Shown: positions 1 to 7,405, numbered from the stretch's first letter. The stretch is 9,055 nucleotides of DNA from an uncultured Brevibacterium sp. (GCA_943914815.1 CALUDL010000067.1:1-9055), one strand, 5' to 3'. Numbers and translations: made by a program. The notes: a model not told the origin generated them from the letters alone.

Positions 1-1
1 A

Positions 2-52
2 ACAGTGTCTGCGGCGAAAGGGATGCTCGAATTCGAGGTTGTAGACCTTTAA
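2..52 (+). CDS. C-terminal end of a convergent gene (partial, product unknown)
   Basis: An open frame enters from the left edge on the plus strand and ends at a TAA at 50-52. The 16 visible residues read TVSAAKGMLEFEVVDL, with alternating hydrophobic and acidic residues like a terminal beta strand. It would converge on mrpG, whose stop is 49 bp away, with hairpin-forming repeats between them as expected for converging transcripts. Too little is visible to name a family. C-termini of this style occur in GreA and FKBP-type proteins, but that is only a resemblance. It could also be a chance open frame. Confidence 0.4.
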   Translation, partial: TVSAAKGMLEFEVVDL

Positions 53-91
53 GCTGCGGGGCCTCTAAGACCCGAGACCTCTAAGGTCCAG
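44..91. repeat. Three tandem 16-bp units (GACCTYTAAG core)
   Basis: A core GACCTTTAAG, GGCCTCTAAG, GACCTCTAAG starts at 44, 60 and 76, an exact 16-bp period. The first copy is the most diverged and overlaps the stop codon of the putative convergent gene. The other two lie in the intergenic space after mrpG. Units two and three each contain an inverted repeat around a TAG/CTA triloop. Confidence 0.6.
59..89. terminator. Possible bidirectional terminator: two adjacent small hairpins
   Basis: Read on the minus strand after mrpG, GGACCT-TAG-AGGTCT (89 to 75) and GGGTCT-TAG-AGGCCC (73 to 59) each form a 6-bp stem, with one G-U pair and the same triloop. They sit 12 and 28 nt past the mrpG stop, and on the other strand they follow the TAA at 50-52. 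No T-run follows on either strand, so they are not classic intrinsic terminators. The position between convergent ends is the main argument. They may instead be a processing or protective structure, or simply repeats. Confidence 0.35.
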
Positions 92-100
92 GGCGCCGGC

Positions 101-565
101 CTACCGCCATTCGCCGTAAAAGTCACGGTGCGGCTTAGTTTTGCCTTCGCGTTCGGCTTGCTTAGCTTCGCGGTAGGCCTGGGCCGCCAGCTTTGAATCC
201 TCGTCAGGGTCTTTCGCATACGCCAGGCGGTTAGGAACCGTCGCCCTGGACACGGGAGACCCTGACACAAACGTGGCACGCGACAGCACGTTCGACGCCA
301 CCGACGACACCGCGATCAGCGCAAGAAACGCCACCACAGCCGCAAATGTCCGCCACACGCTGAAACCTTCGGCCCAAAGCGAATGCACGTAGGCTGCTAC
401 CAAAATCATCGGCATGCCAAGACCTGTGACAGGCGAAAAAACGTTAATGCGAGACAGCGCGTCACGTGCCCTGAACATGGCAATTGACGAGCCCAAAACA
501 ATGAGGCACCCACCAATACCAAACACGCCTACCAAGACGGTGAAGAGAATATCCATGCCACTCAC
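101..565 (-). CDS. mrpG: Mrp antiporter subunit G
   Basis: Small membrane subunit (MnhG/PhaG family) of the Mrp cation/proton antiporter. About three membrane segments fill the first 90 or so residues. The section MFRARDALSRINVF followed by SPVTGLG matches the family region after the first helix. The remaining roughly 55 residues are a charged cytoplasmic-looking tail ending DFYGEWR, making the protein long for this family at 154 residues. I chose the GTG at 565-563 because it overlaps the mrpF stop as GTGA and has GAGGG five bases upstream. An ATG three codons in (556) is the alternative and would give 151 residues. It is the last gene of the operon. The frame stays open upstream into mrpF, but that part is a shadow of mrpF and mrpE. 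Confidence 0.9.
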   Translation of the reverse strand: MSGMDILFTVLVGVFGIGGCLIVLGSSIAMFRARDALSRINVFSPVTGLGMPMILVAAYVHSLWAEGFSVWRTFAAVVAFLALIAVSSVASNVLSRATFVSGSPVSRATVPNRLAYAKDPDEDSKLAAQAYREAKQAEREGKTKPHRDFYGEWR

Positions 566-822
566 CTGTGCCCTCGAGTGAGAATGCGAGACAGGGCAAC
601 GGTCGCCAGAATCCCCAACAACGACGACAAGAAGAATACGTCTATCACGATGGAGATGTTCACCAACATCCCAATAAATGCGAGGATTCCCACCGCCGCA
701 AAATACACCAGGTCTCCCACCACTGCGCGCGACCCTGACTCTGGTGCGGTGAGCGCACGAACTAAGCCCAACACAATCGAGACGACGAGAATCGCAATGC
801 ACGTCCACAGAATGATCGTCAT
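562..822 (-). CDS. mrpF: Mrp antiporter subunit F
   Basis: Small MnhF/PhaF-family subunit of 86 residues, a normal length, with three hydrophobic segments at about 2-23, 37-57 and 60-80. The conserved Asp at the start of the second helix (D37 in VVGD) and the one at the start of the third (D61 in VIDVFF) are present, as is the terminal GILATVALSR section. The family usually also has an Asp-Arg pair about six residues before the first of these. Here that place reads SGSR, so the first Asp appears replaced by Ser. The ATG overlaps the mrpE stop as ATGA, preceded by AGAGGA four bases upstream. MrpF acts only as part of the Mrp complex. Confidence 0.92.
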   Translation of the reverse strand: MTIILWTCIAILVVSIVLGLVRALTAPESGSRAVVGDLVYFAAVGILAFIGMLVNISIVIDVFFLSSLLGILATVALSRILTRGHR

Positions 823-1241
823 GAGTCCTCTTCCGTCGTCTGTTGCTTACCTTCCGAACCATCCGTGTGCGCCAAGCCTGCAGACTCTGGGATCTCGCCA
901 GGAGCTCGACCACGGAGAGTGCGCAAAAGCCGCGACTCCATATCAAACAGCCCCTCTAAAGCGTCCTCTTCCGACTCAGCGAACAAGCAGTGGACAAAAA
1001 GGGTGGGCGGTGCGGTTGCCGTTCCCGGCCCTGTTGCAACCACCAGGGTTCCCGGAGTGATGGTGATGGATGAGGCAAAAAGTGTAATTTCAATGTCTGT
1101 CACGCACCGCATGGGCACTTCGACGATCATCGGTTTTCCGTAGTCGCCTGTTTTGAACAGGTTGAAAATGACGTCCAGCGTCCCGCTGATGATTTCCTTA
1201 CCCAACCATGCCAAATATCCAATTGACCGTAGCGCAATCAT
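819..1241 (-). CDS. mrpE: Mrp antiporter subunit E, N-terminally short
   Basis: MnhE/PhaE-family subunit of the Mrp complex, recognised by SITITPGTLVV at residues 58-69 and by the later LFVHCLFAES region. The protein is 140 residues. Family members are generally near 160 and begin with two extra membrane helices. Here the homologous part starts almost at residue 1 (ALRSIGYLAWLGKEI corresponds to the helix before the cytoplasmic domain), so about 45-50 N-terminal residues are missing. An upstream start is excluded because the same frame meets a TGA at 1274-1272 with no usable start between. The C-terminus instead carries an acidic, probably disordered tail of about 30 residues. The ATG overlaps the mrpD stop as TAATG. 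A perfect AAGGAGG lies at 1261-1255, unusually far (13 nt) from the start. Confidence 0.88.
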   Translation of the reverse strand: MIALRSIGYLAWLGKEIISGTLDVIFNLFKTGDYGKPMIVEVPMRCVTDIEITLFASSITITPGTLVVATGPGTATAPPTLFVHCLFAESEEDALEGLFDMESRLLRTLRGRAPGEIPESAGLAHTDGSEGKQQTTEEDS

Positions 1242-2767
1242 TACCGCCCAAGCACCTCCTTCACGTATGGATCAACGTTGAGAAGTGCGTCCGCTGCATC
1301 CTGGATAACAGGCATAATCGCTTGCCCGCCCACAAACATTGCCACCGACACTCCGATCATGAACGCACCTGGTACCAGGAGCGGCCAGCGTACGCGAACG
1401 TCATCGGTGAGGTCTGTTACCGAAGCTCGGCCAGTAGCCGGTGAATCCGGGTGGTACTGGACCATGTCCTCACCCCAAAATGTGTTCTTCCACAGTCTTT
1501 GCAGAACCAGGAGTGACACAATCGACGCCACAATAACCATGATCACCACGACAATAGTCCCGGGTGTCACGTGCTCCATGAGGGCGCGGACAAGCCCCAT
1601 TTTGCCCCATAGTCCCGAGGTGGGTGGCAGTCCGATAAGGGAAAACAGTCCGATGATCATAAGGACAGATGCGACTCGTTCTCGCCTGATCAAGCCAGAG
1701 AGCTTTTTAAACGCTCCGGTACCGTAGGTCTGCTCAATCGCACCAATTGTCAGCAAAAGCCCTGACATGGTGACAATGTGGTGGACCATGTAGAAGATAC
1801 CTGCTGACACTGCGGCTGTCGTGAGCACTGCTACACCAATAAGAATGTGGCCCACACCTGCCGTCATCTGGAACGCAAAGACGTTACGAACGCGGATTTC
1901 GCCGAACCCCGAGAACGCTCCCACAGCAATCGTTAGCACGACGATGATAAGAAGCACGTCTTCCCACCTTGGGTGCCCCCCAAAGACGGAGACGTACACA
2001 CGGTAGATTCCGTAGATCGCAACCTTTGAGTGGGTAGATGCAAACAGTGACATCATTCCTGCCGAGGTGTTGGGATAGGAACGCACCAACCACCCGTGTA
2101 CCGGCGCGGCACCCGCTTTAATGAGAAGCGCCAGAACGACAATTCCAACCGCTAGTGCCGCTTGAGGCGACACATTGCCTAAGCGGCTTTGGTCAGCCAA
2201 TACGGCGATATTCACTGTGCCTGTTGCGGCGTAGATAAAACCAACACCAATGACAAGAAGTGTGGACGTCAAGAGGTTCACAATCACGAACATGCGCCCC
2301 ACGCCTAAGCGACGCCACGTACCTGTCACTGCGATCAGTGCATAGGACGGAAGAACCATCACTTCAATAAACACGAAGAAGTTAAAGAGGTCCCCGGTGA
2401 GCATGGCGCCGTTAACACCCGTGAGCATTAAAAGGATGAGAGTGGGCACGAACCGGTACTGATCTTCACCCGTTGTTCGCAAGAACGCACATGACGCCAC
2501 CACGGCCAGTGACGTGATCACCAACATGACCGCTGTAAAGGTATCCGCAACAAACGGAATCGCCAACCCGTGCACATACCCACCAACAGAGTGGGCTATA
2601 GTGCGCCCGTCTGCGGTTGCACCGATCAAGTACATGCCCGCTACACATGTTGCGAGTGGTACTCCCAAGAGAAAAAACAGGTTGATCGTGCGGGAACGCA
2701 CAAATGTGGTGATCGCCGAGGCGGCAAGAGGGACAACTATAAACAGAAGAAGAAGCGAACCGTTCAC
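1241..2767 (-). CDS. mrpD: Mrp antiporter subunit D (NuoN/M/L-like)
   Basis: Large proton-translocating-type subunit of the Mrp antiporter, 508 residues, usual family length, with about 14 predicted membrane helices. It belongs to the family of complex I antiporter-like subunits. The key ion-pathway residues are present: a Glu in the fifth helix (E135 in FVFIEVMVLPSYAL), a Lys in the seventh (K217 in LLIKAGAAPVHGW), and K248 in the THSKVAIYG section. The start is GTG at 2767-2765, overlapping the mrpC stop as GTGA, with AAAGG eight bases upstream. Neighbours C and E identify it as MrpD rather than a complex I subunit, and no nuo genes are present. With MrpA it is thought to form the ion-conducting core. 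Confidence 0.95.
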   Translation of the reverse strand: MNGSLLLLFIVVPLAASAITTFVRSRTINLFFLLGVPLATCVAGMYLIGATADGRTIAHSVGGYVHGLAIPFVADTFTAVMLVITSLAVVASCAFLRTTGEDQYRFVPTLILLMLTGVNGAMLTGDLFNFFVFIEVMVLPSYALIAVTGTWRRLGVGRMFVIVNLLTSTLLVIGVGFIYAATGTVNIAVLADQSRLGNVSPQAALAVGIVVLALLIKAGAAPVHGWLVRSYPNTSAGMMSLFASTHSKVAIYGIYRVYVSVFGGHPRWEDVLLIIVVLTIAVGAFSGFGEIRVRNVFAFQMTAGVGHILIGVAVLTTAAVSAGIFYMVHHIVTMSGLLLTIGAIEQTYGTGAFKKLSGLIRRERVASVLMIIGLFSLIGLPPTSGLWGKMGLVRALMEHVTPGTIVVVIMVIVASIVSLLVLQRLWKNTFWGEDMVQYHPDSPATGRASVTDLTDDVRVRWPLLVPGAFMIGVSVAMFVGGQAIMPVIQDAADALLNVDPYVKEVLGR

Positions 2768-3096
2768 TGTGTGCGCCTTTCTCCAGTTTCAGGTATACGG
2801 TCTTGGTCATCATCGTGGCCCAAAACCGCCAGGGCCAACATGAAGATGGTGACCGCAAGGGTAATCACAATCGCGGTCAACACGAACGCTTGAGGAAGAG
2901 GGTCGGCCGCTTCTGACACGGGGCTTCGTCCCGCAATGGGTTCTCCTCGCCACGCCGGAACACCAGATAGCAGAAGCGCGAAGTTAGCTGCGTGGGAGAT
3001 GAGCGCCAGGCCAAAAATCGTGCGGACCATAGAGCGTTGCAGCATGAGGTACACGCCACCGGAAACCAAAACCCCGACCGTGATTGCGATAATCAT
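2764..3096 (-). CDS. mrpC: Mrp antiporter subunit C (NuoK-like)
   Basis: Small NuoK-like subunit (MnhC/PhaC family) of 110 residues, normal for the family, with three membrane helices at about 2-18, 25-46 and 68-92. The second helix carries the family-typical LISHAANF stretch (32-39), and the third opens with the diagnostic DPLPQAFVLTAIVI (65-78). A short hydrophilic tail rich in Asp, Glu and Arg ends the protein. The ATG overlaps the mrpA stop as ATGA and has AAGGAG eight bases upstream. In the Mrp complex it sits between the antiporter-like subunits A and D, as NuoK does in complex I. Confidence 0.95.
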   Translation of the reverse strand: MIIAITVGVLVSGGVYLMLQRSMVRTIFGLALISHAANFALLLSGVPAWRGEPIAGRSPVSEAADPLPQAFVLTAIVITLAVTIFMLALAVLGHDDDQDRIPETGERRTQ

Positions 3097-6000
3097 TCGC
3101 CACGCTCCTTTGGTTGATCTCCGTAGGCAATGTGTTTGGTTCTCAGCCCCACCCGCTTCTTGTCTTCCGGTTTCTCCGGTTCTAAGAACTCATGTGCTTT
3201 TGGCTTAGCTCCCCGCATCGTCTCCAACGGTCCACGAAGCTCACCGTAAAGCATTTCGTCAGTACGTTCACGGGTGCGTTCAATGTCTCCAACATCGCGC
3301 ATCATCAAACCGTCGACCAAAACGTCATCGCCGGCAGGCGTAAATGCCGAGTCAGAGGTACCAAGCAGGTTGAAGGAAACCAACAGCATACCCACAACCG
3401 CCATGTACACACCTACGTCAAATGCCATTGACGAGGTGAAGTGCTGGCCCAAAATGTACCCGTGAATCGGTTCGAGGAACGAGCCCTTGACAATCAGCCC
3501 CACAAGGCCTGTCAGAACCGCAACCAAAACACCGCCACCAATGAGCAGAATCGGCAGCCGGGGTGGACCAATCGCCCGGTCCTTTGAGGTGGCCATATAC
3601 AAAAGACCAGCAATCGCGGAACCGACCAGCGCGGCAATAAAGCCTCCACCTGGTTCATTGTGTCCGCGCCAGAAAATCAAGAGCGAACCAATGGCAAGGA
3701 GTGGAGCAACCACCTTCACCATGAGTTGCATCGCAATCACATTTGGCCAGGCTTCCGTCACGGCTGCAAACGCGGTACTTCCACGTGGGCGAACAGCCAA
3801 CCACGGACGTCTGGGCATTTCTGGCACTTCGGAAGCCGGTGGGTCAATGTAGCGGTCACGGACGGACGAGAACACGGCAACAATCGCGATTCCCGCCATA
3901 CCCAAAACAGCGAGCTCACCCTGTGTATCCAGTGCACGGAACTCCACCAGAATGGTATTGACGATGTTGTCTCCACCGGAGATCTCAGGCGCCTTAGTCA
4001 GGTAGTACATGGCAATGTCAGACCTAGCCCTGCGCCCTGACAGCATCCACACTGCCAAAGCGACCGAACTACCCACAGCTATCGCGAAAATACCGCGCAT
4101 CACCTGAAGTTTGACCGAATACTTCCAGAACGTGCGGGGCAACTTCTGCAAGATCAACATGAACACGATGATGGTCATGGTTTCAACGAGTAGCTGAGTC
4201 AGAGTGACGTCAGGAGCCCCCAGCGCCATAATCTGCACCGTGGCCATGATTCCAACAGCGGACAGACCAATGACCGCAGTCAGACGTGAACGCGACAAAC
4301 ACACCACGAGCGTGGCGAACGTAATAACAATGAGAAGCGCGAAGTCGATGGGCCTGTTGAGATTAGGCACAAACTTGGGCAAACCTGGGCCAGTGTAGAT
4401 CGCAATCGCCGATCCAAAAATAACCACCGCTAAAAACCCAAGGTTCATAGCGACATGGCGTGACGCGCGTTCACTTGCAACAACCGAAACGAGTGCCTCA
4501 CCCACCCGTTCAAGCCCGGCAACGATCCGGTCAATAACATCGGCTCCGGTAAACGGAATAGCGGCGCGGTTAAAGAACTCCCACACCCGTGCACGGTTCA
4601 ATGCCACTAGCACACCGCACGCGATGATGACGAACGACGCAATGAGTTCAGGTGTGATTCCGTGGAACATGGAAAGGTGGACATGGTGCGCAGCTTCTCC
4701 CTGCGCCGCCGAGGTGCCCGCAGCTACCCCTGGCTCAATTACTCCCAGCGTAAAGGCTAGGGGAACCGACAAAACGATCGGCAGGGCCGCGAACGTGACC
4801 ATCACAAAGTCACTGTGGCCCAATTTCTCAGGGGCGACCTCGGGACCGTCAATGAACGCCCCGAAAACAATCTTGATGCAGTAACTGATTGTCAGAACTG
4901 AAGCACCGGCAACCAGGACGAGGGCAATCCAACCAAGAGCGTGGCCACCTCCCCCAGCGGAACTCACCGCGGTGAGAAGCATTTCCTTTGAGACGAATCC
5001 CATCAGGGGTGGAATACCCGCCATCGACGCGGCACCAATCGCCGTGATTGCAAAACTTACCGGAGCAACCTTGATCAAACGAGGAATTTCGCCAAATGTG
5101 CGCGTGTGGCCCAAGTGGTCAACCACACCGACCATCATGAACAAGCCAGACTTGAACATTGCGTGAGAAATGACGTGCACGAGCCCTGCGGTCAAAGCGA
5201 ACTCGGTTCCGACACCTACAGCCGCGACGATGAGCCCCAACTGGCTCACAGTTGAGTACGCCATGAGCTTCTTCAGATCGTTCTGCGTCAGCGCACACCA
5301 ACCGCCGATCCACGCGGTCACGATCCCAGCGCTTACCAACAAAACATTCCACGCAAGAACATCGCTAAACGCGGGACTAAAGCGGAACAGAAGGAAGATA
5401 CCGGCCTTCACCACCGCTGCTGCGTGCAGATACGCACTGACTGGGGTGATGGCAGCCATTGCGTCGGGAAGCCACGACTGGAACGGGAACTGTGCCGACT
5501 TCGTCATCGCTGCCACTGCAACCAGAAGCGCCATCGCAACCGTGAACCCGGGCATATCCTGCCATACGTCAGAGCCCAGCACCTCGCGGATACTGGCGCT
5601 ACCGACCACTCCGTACATGGCTGAAACCGCAACCAAGAGGAGCACACCACCCATAAACGTCATGAACATGGTGCGCAGGCTCGCACCCTCAGCGGCACGG
5701 CCGGAGCGCGCGATCAGCATGAACGAGGCGATCGAGGTGATCTCCCAGCACACAAACAGCACAAACAGGTTATCCGTCAGCACGAGTCCTACCATGGCGA
5801 ACGTGAACGTCGCCATGAGTAGATAGAACGAATAGTTAGGCCCTTGCGACAAATAGCGAGTGGAATAGAACAGCACGAACGCACCAATGACCAGGGCGAT
5901 CAGCGTGAAGATTGCGCCCACACCGTCAACCGCGAACGCGAGATTCACGTCAAAACTAGGCATCCACTCGAGCGTCCACACGGTTTCTTGCGCAGTTGGG

Positions 6001-6170
6001 AACGCCGAACCGTCTTGAACTGCAGCAACGGCAGCTGGCATAAAGAGCGCGGCTGCTCCCAAATACCCCAGACCTAAAATCCATCCTGAGGCCCGGCCTA
6101 CCAACCGGCACAGAACTGGGGTGACAAGAATGATCAGAGCGAGGAGTCCCAGAGTTGCGGAAATTGCCAC
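3093..6170 (-). CDS. mrpA: Fused Mrp antiporter subunits A and B
   Basis: Largest Mrp subunit, 1025 residues, joining MrpA and MrpB in one chain. The first 480 or so residues are a NuoL-like antiporter core with E143 (LFVCWEITSIASF), K224 (TKSAQFPFQSWLP), K255 (HAAAVVKAG) and K340 (HAMFKSGLF). An MrpA C-terminal region follows, with GAPDVTLTQLLVETM (651-665; D654, E663) and LDTQGELAVLG (747-757). The MnhB domain runs from about 810 to 935 and carries the signature GHNEPGGGFIAALV. A charged tail of about 88 residues (938-1025) follows the last helix. There is no separate mrpB. I start at GTG 6170-6168 because AAGGAG lies four bases upstream and the product begins directly with a hydrophobic helix. 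The upstream ATG at 6215 adds 15 polar residues and has no Shine-Dalgarno sequence. The stop overlaps mrpC. Confidence 0.95.
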   Translation of the reverse strand: MAISATLGLLALIILVTPVLCRLVGRASGWILGLGYLGAAALFMPAAVAAVQDGSAFPTAQETVWTLEWMPSFDVNLAFAVDGVGAIFTLIALVIGAFVLFYSTRYLSQGPNYSFYLLMATFTFAMVGLVLTDNLFVLFVCWEITSIASFMLIARSGRAAEGASLRTMFMTFMGGVLLLVAVSAMYGVVGSASIREVLGSDVWQDMPGFTVAMALLVAVAAMTKSAQFPFQSWLPDAMAAITPVSAYLHAAAVVKAGIFLLFRFSPAFSDVLAWNVLLVSAGIVTAWIGGWCALTQNDLKKLMAYSTVSQLGLIVAAVGVGTEFALTAGLVHVISHAMFKSGLFMMVGVVDHLGHTRTFGEIPRLIKVAPVSFAITAIGAASMAGIPPLMGFVSKEMLLTAVSSAGGGGHALGWIALVLVAGASVLTISYCIKIVFGAFIDGPEVAPEKLGHSDFVMVTFAALPIVLSVPLAFTLGVIEPGVAAGTSAAQGEAAHHVHLSMFHGITPELIASFVIIACGVLVALNRARVWEFFNRAAIPFTGADVIDRIVAGLERVGEALVSVVASERASRHVAMNLGFLAVVIFGSAIAIYTGPGLPKFVPNLNRPIDFALLIVITFATLVVCLSRSRLTAVIGLSAVGIMATVQIMALGAPDVTLTQLLVETMTIIVFMLILQKLPRTFWKYSVKLQVMRGIFAIAVGSSVALAVWMLSGRRARSDIAMYYLTKAPEISGGDNIVNTILVEFRALDTQGELAVLGMAGIAIVAVFSSVRDRYIDPPASEVPEMPRRPWLAVRPRGSTAFAAVTEAWPNVIAMQLMVKVVAPLLAIGSLLIFWRGHNEPGGGFIAALVGSAIAGLLYMATSKDRAIGPPRLPILLIGGGVLVAVLTGLVGLIVKGSFLEPIHGYILGQHFTSSMAFDVGVYMAVVGMLLVSFNLLGTSDSAFTPAGDDVLVDGLMMRDVGDIERTRERTDEMLYGELRGPLETMRGAKPKAHEFLEPEKPEDKKRVGLRTKHIAYGDQPKERGE

Positions 6171-6181
6171 GGAACTCCTTC

Positions 6182-6195
6182 TGTTACGACTAACA
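6182..6195. promoter_or_regulatory. Inverted repeat TGTTA-N4-TAACA in the mrpA leader
   Basis: TGTTACGACTAACA is a perfect 5-bp inverted repeat with a 4-base centre. In the mRNA it would be a small stem-loop ending one base before the AAGGAG of mrpA. It lies downstream of the proposed promoter, so it could be an operator for a repressor or a weak structure at the ribosome-binding site. A repeat this short could also arise by chance. Confidence 0.3.
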
Positions 6196-6218
6196 CACGA
6201 CGTCGAGGCGTCCAACCC

Positions 6219-6248
6219 ATGCTACCCAAATGTGGTCCACACAACCAA
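6219..6248 (-). promoter_or_regulatory. mrpA: Putative promoter of the mrp operon
   Basis: On the minus strand, TTGGTT (6248-6243) and TAGCAT (6224-6219) are 18 bases apart, an acceptable match to a housekeeping sigma promoter. It lies about 50 bases upstream of the mrpA start. This 89-bp gap is the only sizeable intergenic space on the minus strand in the window, so a promoter for the mrp genes is expected here. The -35 and -10 matches are imperfect (four of six for each hexamer). Confidence 0.35.
6231..6241. promoter_or_regulatory. Inverted repeat TGTGG-N-CCACA in the promoter spacer
   Basis: TGTGGTCCACA is a perfect 5-bp inverted repeat around one base. It falls inside the spacer between the proposed -35 and -10 elements of the mrp promoter, where a bound repressor would block transcription. 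It does not extend beyond five bases per arm. An operator role is an inference from position alone. Confidence 0.3.
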
Positions 6249-6259
6249 AACTGAACCCA

Positions 6260-7405
6260 TCAGCGCATGCGGATACCGGCAATCACACCTTGCAGGTTTT
6301 TGACATGAGCCTGCGGCGATGACTGCTGTGCCAGCATCTTGGCTTCATGACCCGCCCGCACGATCATGTCCGGAGCCTTGGCACACGCAACAATCGTGTC
6401 AGCGACTTCTGAAGCCGCACTCCCCGCGCACTCCACAACGGCGTCACCAAACTCCGCACCCAACACCGGGTCACACACTACGGTGGGACGACCTCGGGCC
6501 GCTGACTCCAAAATCACCATGGGCTGATTATCAAAGCCACACGACGTCAGCAGCGTCGCATGCGCATCATCAATCAAAGACACAACCTGCGCATGCGGAA
6601 CGGCGCCAACAAAGTGGATAAAAGGATCGTTCACTCCCCGAGGTCGTTCACCGCCTGCCACTGTCAGTTCCACTTGGGCTCCCCTGCGACGCGCTAACCT
6701 CACTGCTTCAACAGCCACCTCCAAGCGCTTCTCTGGGGCGAAACGACCAATCCACAGGAGCCGCAACGGCAGCTCAGGTGCCAACGGGCGCCCACCTGGG
6801 GCCACCTCGGCGACATTCGACACCACACTGACGTGTGTAAGACCCGCGCTACGTAAGCGATCAGCCTGGTGCGCGGACGGGGAAATGACCGCATCAGCCT
6901 GCTGTGCCAAAGCCAACGTCATGCCACGCAGAGCAGAGTCCAAAGGCCTGCCCGCCAACCGCACGTGTGGCTGTTCAAGCCCCGTCACCAGACGGTGAAA
7001 CCCGCGAGCCACTGGCGCAAACGGCTGGGCGGCAAGTGGCGCACGCCAGAAAAACGTGTGCACGGTGTGCATGGACGGAATTCTCAAGCGCTGTGCCTGC
7101 GCAATCGCAGTAGCCGCCAGCCCAAACTCTGAATGGACCATAACCGCTTCGACACGGTGTTGCTTGAGCGTCCGGTGCATCCACGCATGCAGAACAGAAT
7201 TTGCTCGCACAACGGGAAGTTCAAGGCTACGAACCCCCCGAGGTGGTCGCACCACGGTCACGCCCGGAAGGTGAGTGCGGGGAATGTCGGGGGCAATCAC
7301 CACAACGGGAAACTGTTGTGACCACGCACGCACCTGTGCCATGAGTGCTGTCTGCGCACCACCTGTATAGCGAAGGGAGTAGTCACATACGACAGCGAGC
7401 TTCAC
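6260..7405 (-). CDS. GT4-like glycosyltransferase
   Basis: A 381-residue protein with the GT-B two-domain layout. The N-terminal domain opens with a beta strand and a glycine-rich loop (KLAVVCDY, then YTGGAQ near 13-18), with HTVHTFF at about 113-119. The C-terminal nucleotide-sugar domain contains LLWIGRFAPEKR (R221, K226), a VAGG strand end, and SCGFDNQPMVILE. In that last motif the usual E-x7-E pair reads D292-x7-E300, so the first Glu is a conservative Asp. There is no signal peptide or membrane helix, so it is probably cytoplasmic or membrane-peripheral. The GTG at 7405-7403 overlaps the preceding stop as GTGA with GGGAG seven bases upstream; an earlier start at 7441 would lie inside the phosphatase gene. 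Donor and acceptor cannot be read from the sequence; glycolipid or glycan synthesis is an inference. Confidence 0.88.
   Translation of the reverse strand: MKLAVVCDYSLRYTGGAQTALMAQVRAWSQQFPVVVIAPDIPRTHLPGVTVVRPPRGVRSLELPVVRANSVLHAWMHRTLKQHRVEAVMVHSEFGLAATAIAQAQRLRIPSMHTVHTFFWRAPLAAQPFAPVARGFHRLVTGLEQPHVRLAGRPLDSALRGMTLALAQQADAVISPSAHQADRLRSAGLTHVSVVSNVAEVAPGGRPLAPELPLRLLWIGRFAPEKRLEVAVEAVRLARRRGAQVELTVAGGERPRGVNDPFIHFVGAVPHAQVVSLIDDAHATLLTSCGFDNQPMVILESAARGRPTVVCDPVLGAEFGDAVVECAGSAASEVADTIVACAKAPDMIVRAGHEAKMLAQQSSPQAHVKNLQGVIAGIRMR

Noticed and set aside
26..37. Perfect 12-bp palindrome CTCGAATTCGAG
   Set aside because: It lies within the probable coding end of the convergent gene, where it encodes Leu-Glu-Phe-Glu; a chance palindrome is likely enough.
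578..1060. Open frame on the plus strand (160 codons)
   Set aside because: It is antisense to mrpE, mrpF and the start of mrpG, all clear family members; its composition is that of a shadow frame.
5170..5826. Long open frame on the plus strand (218 codons)
   Set aside because: It lies wholly antisense to the conserved core of mrpA, and its Thr/Ala/Ser-rich product has no domain-like pattern.
1241..6170. Complex I (nuo) genes
   Set aside because: The A, C and D subunits are related to NuoL, NuoK and NuoN/M, but the MnhB, MnhE, MnhF and MnhG partners and the absence of other nuo genes identify an Mrp antiporter.
6171..6215. ATG at 6215 as the start of mrpA
   Set aside because: It has no Shine-Dalgarno sequence and would add a polar stretch before the first helix; GTG at 6170 has AAGGAG four bases upstream.
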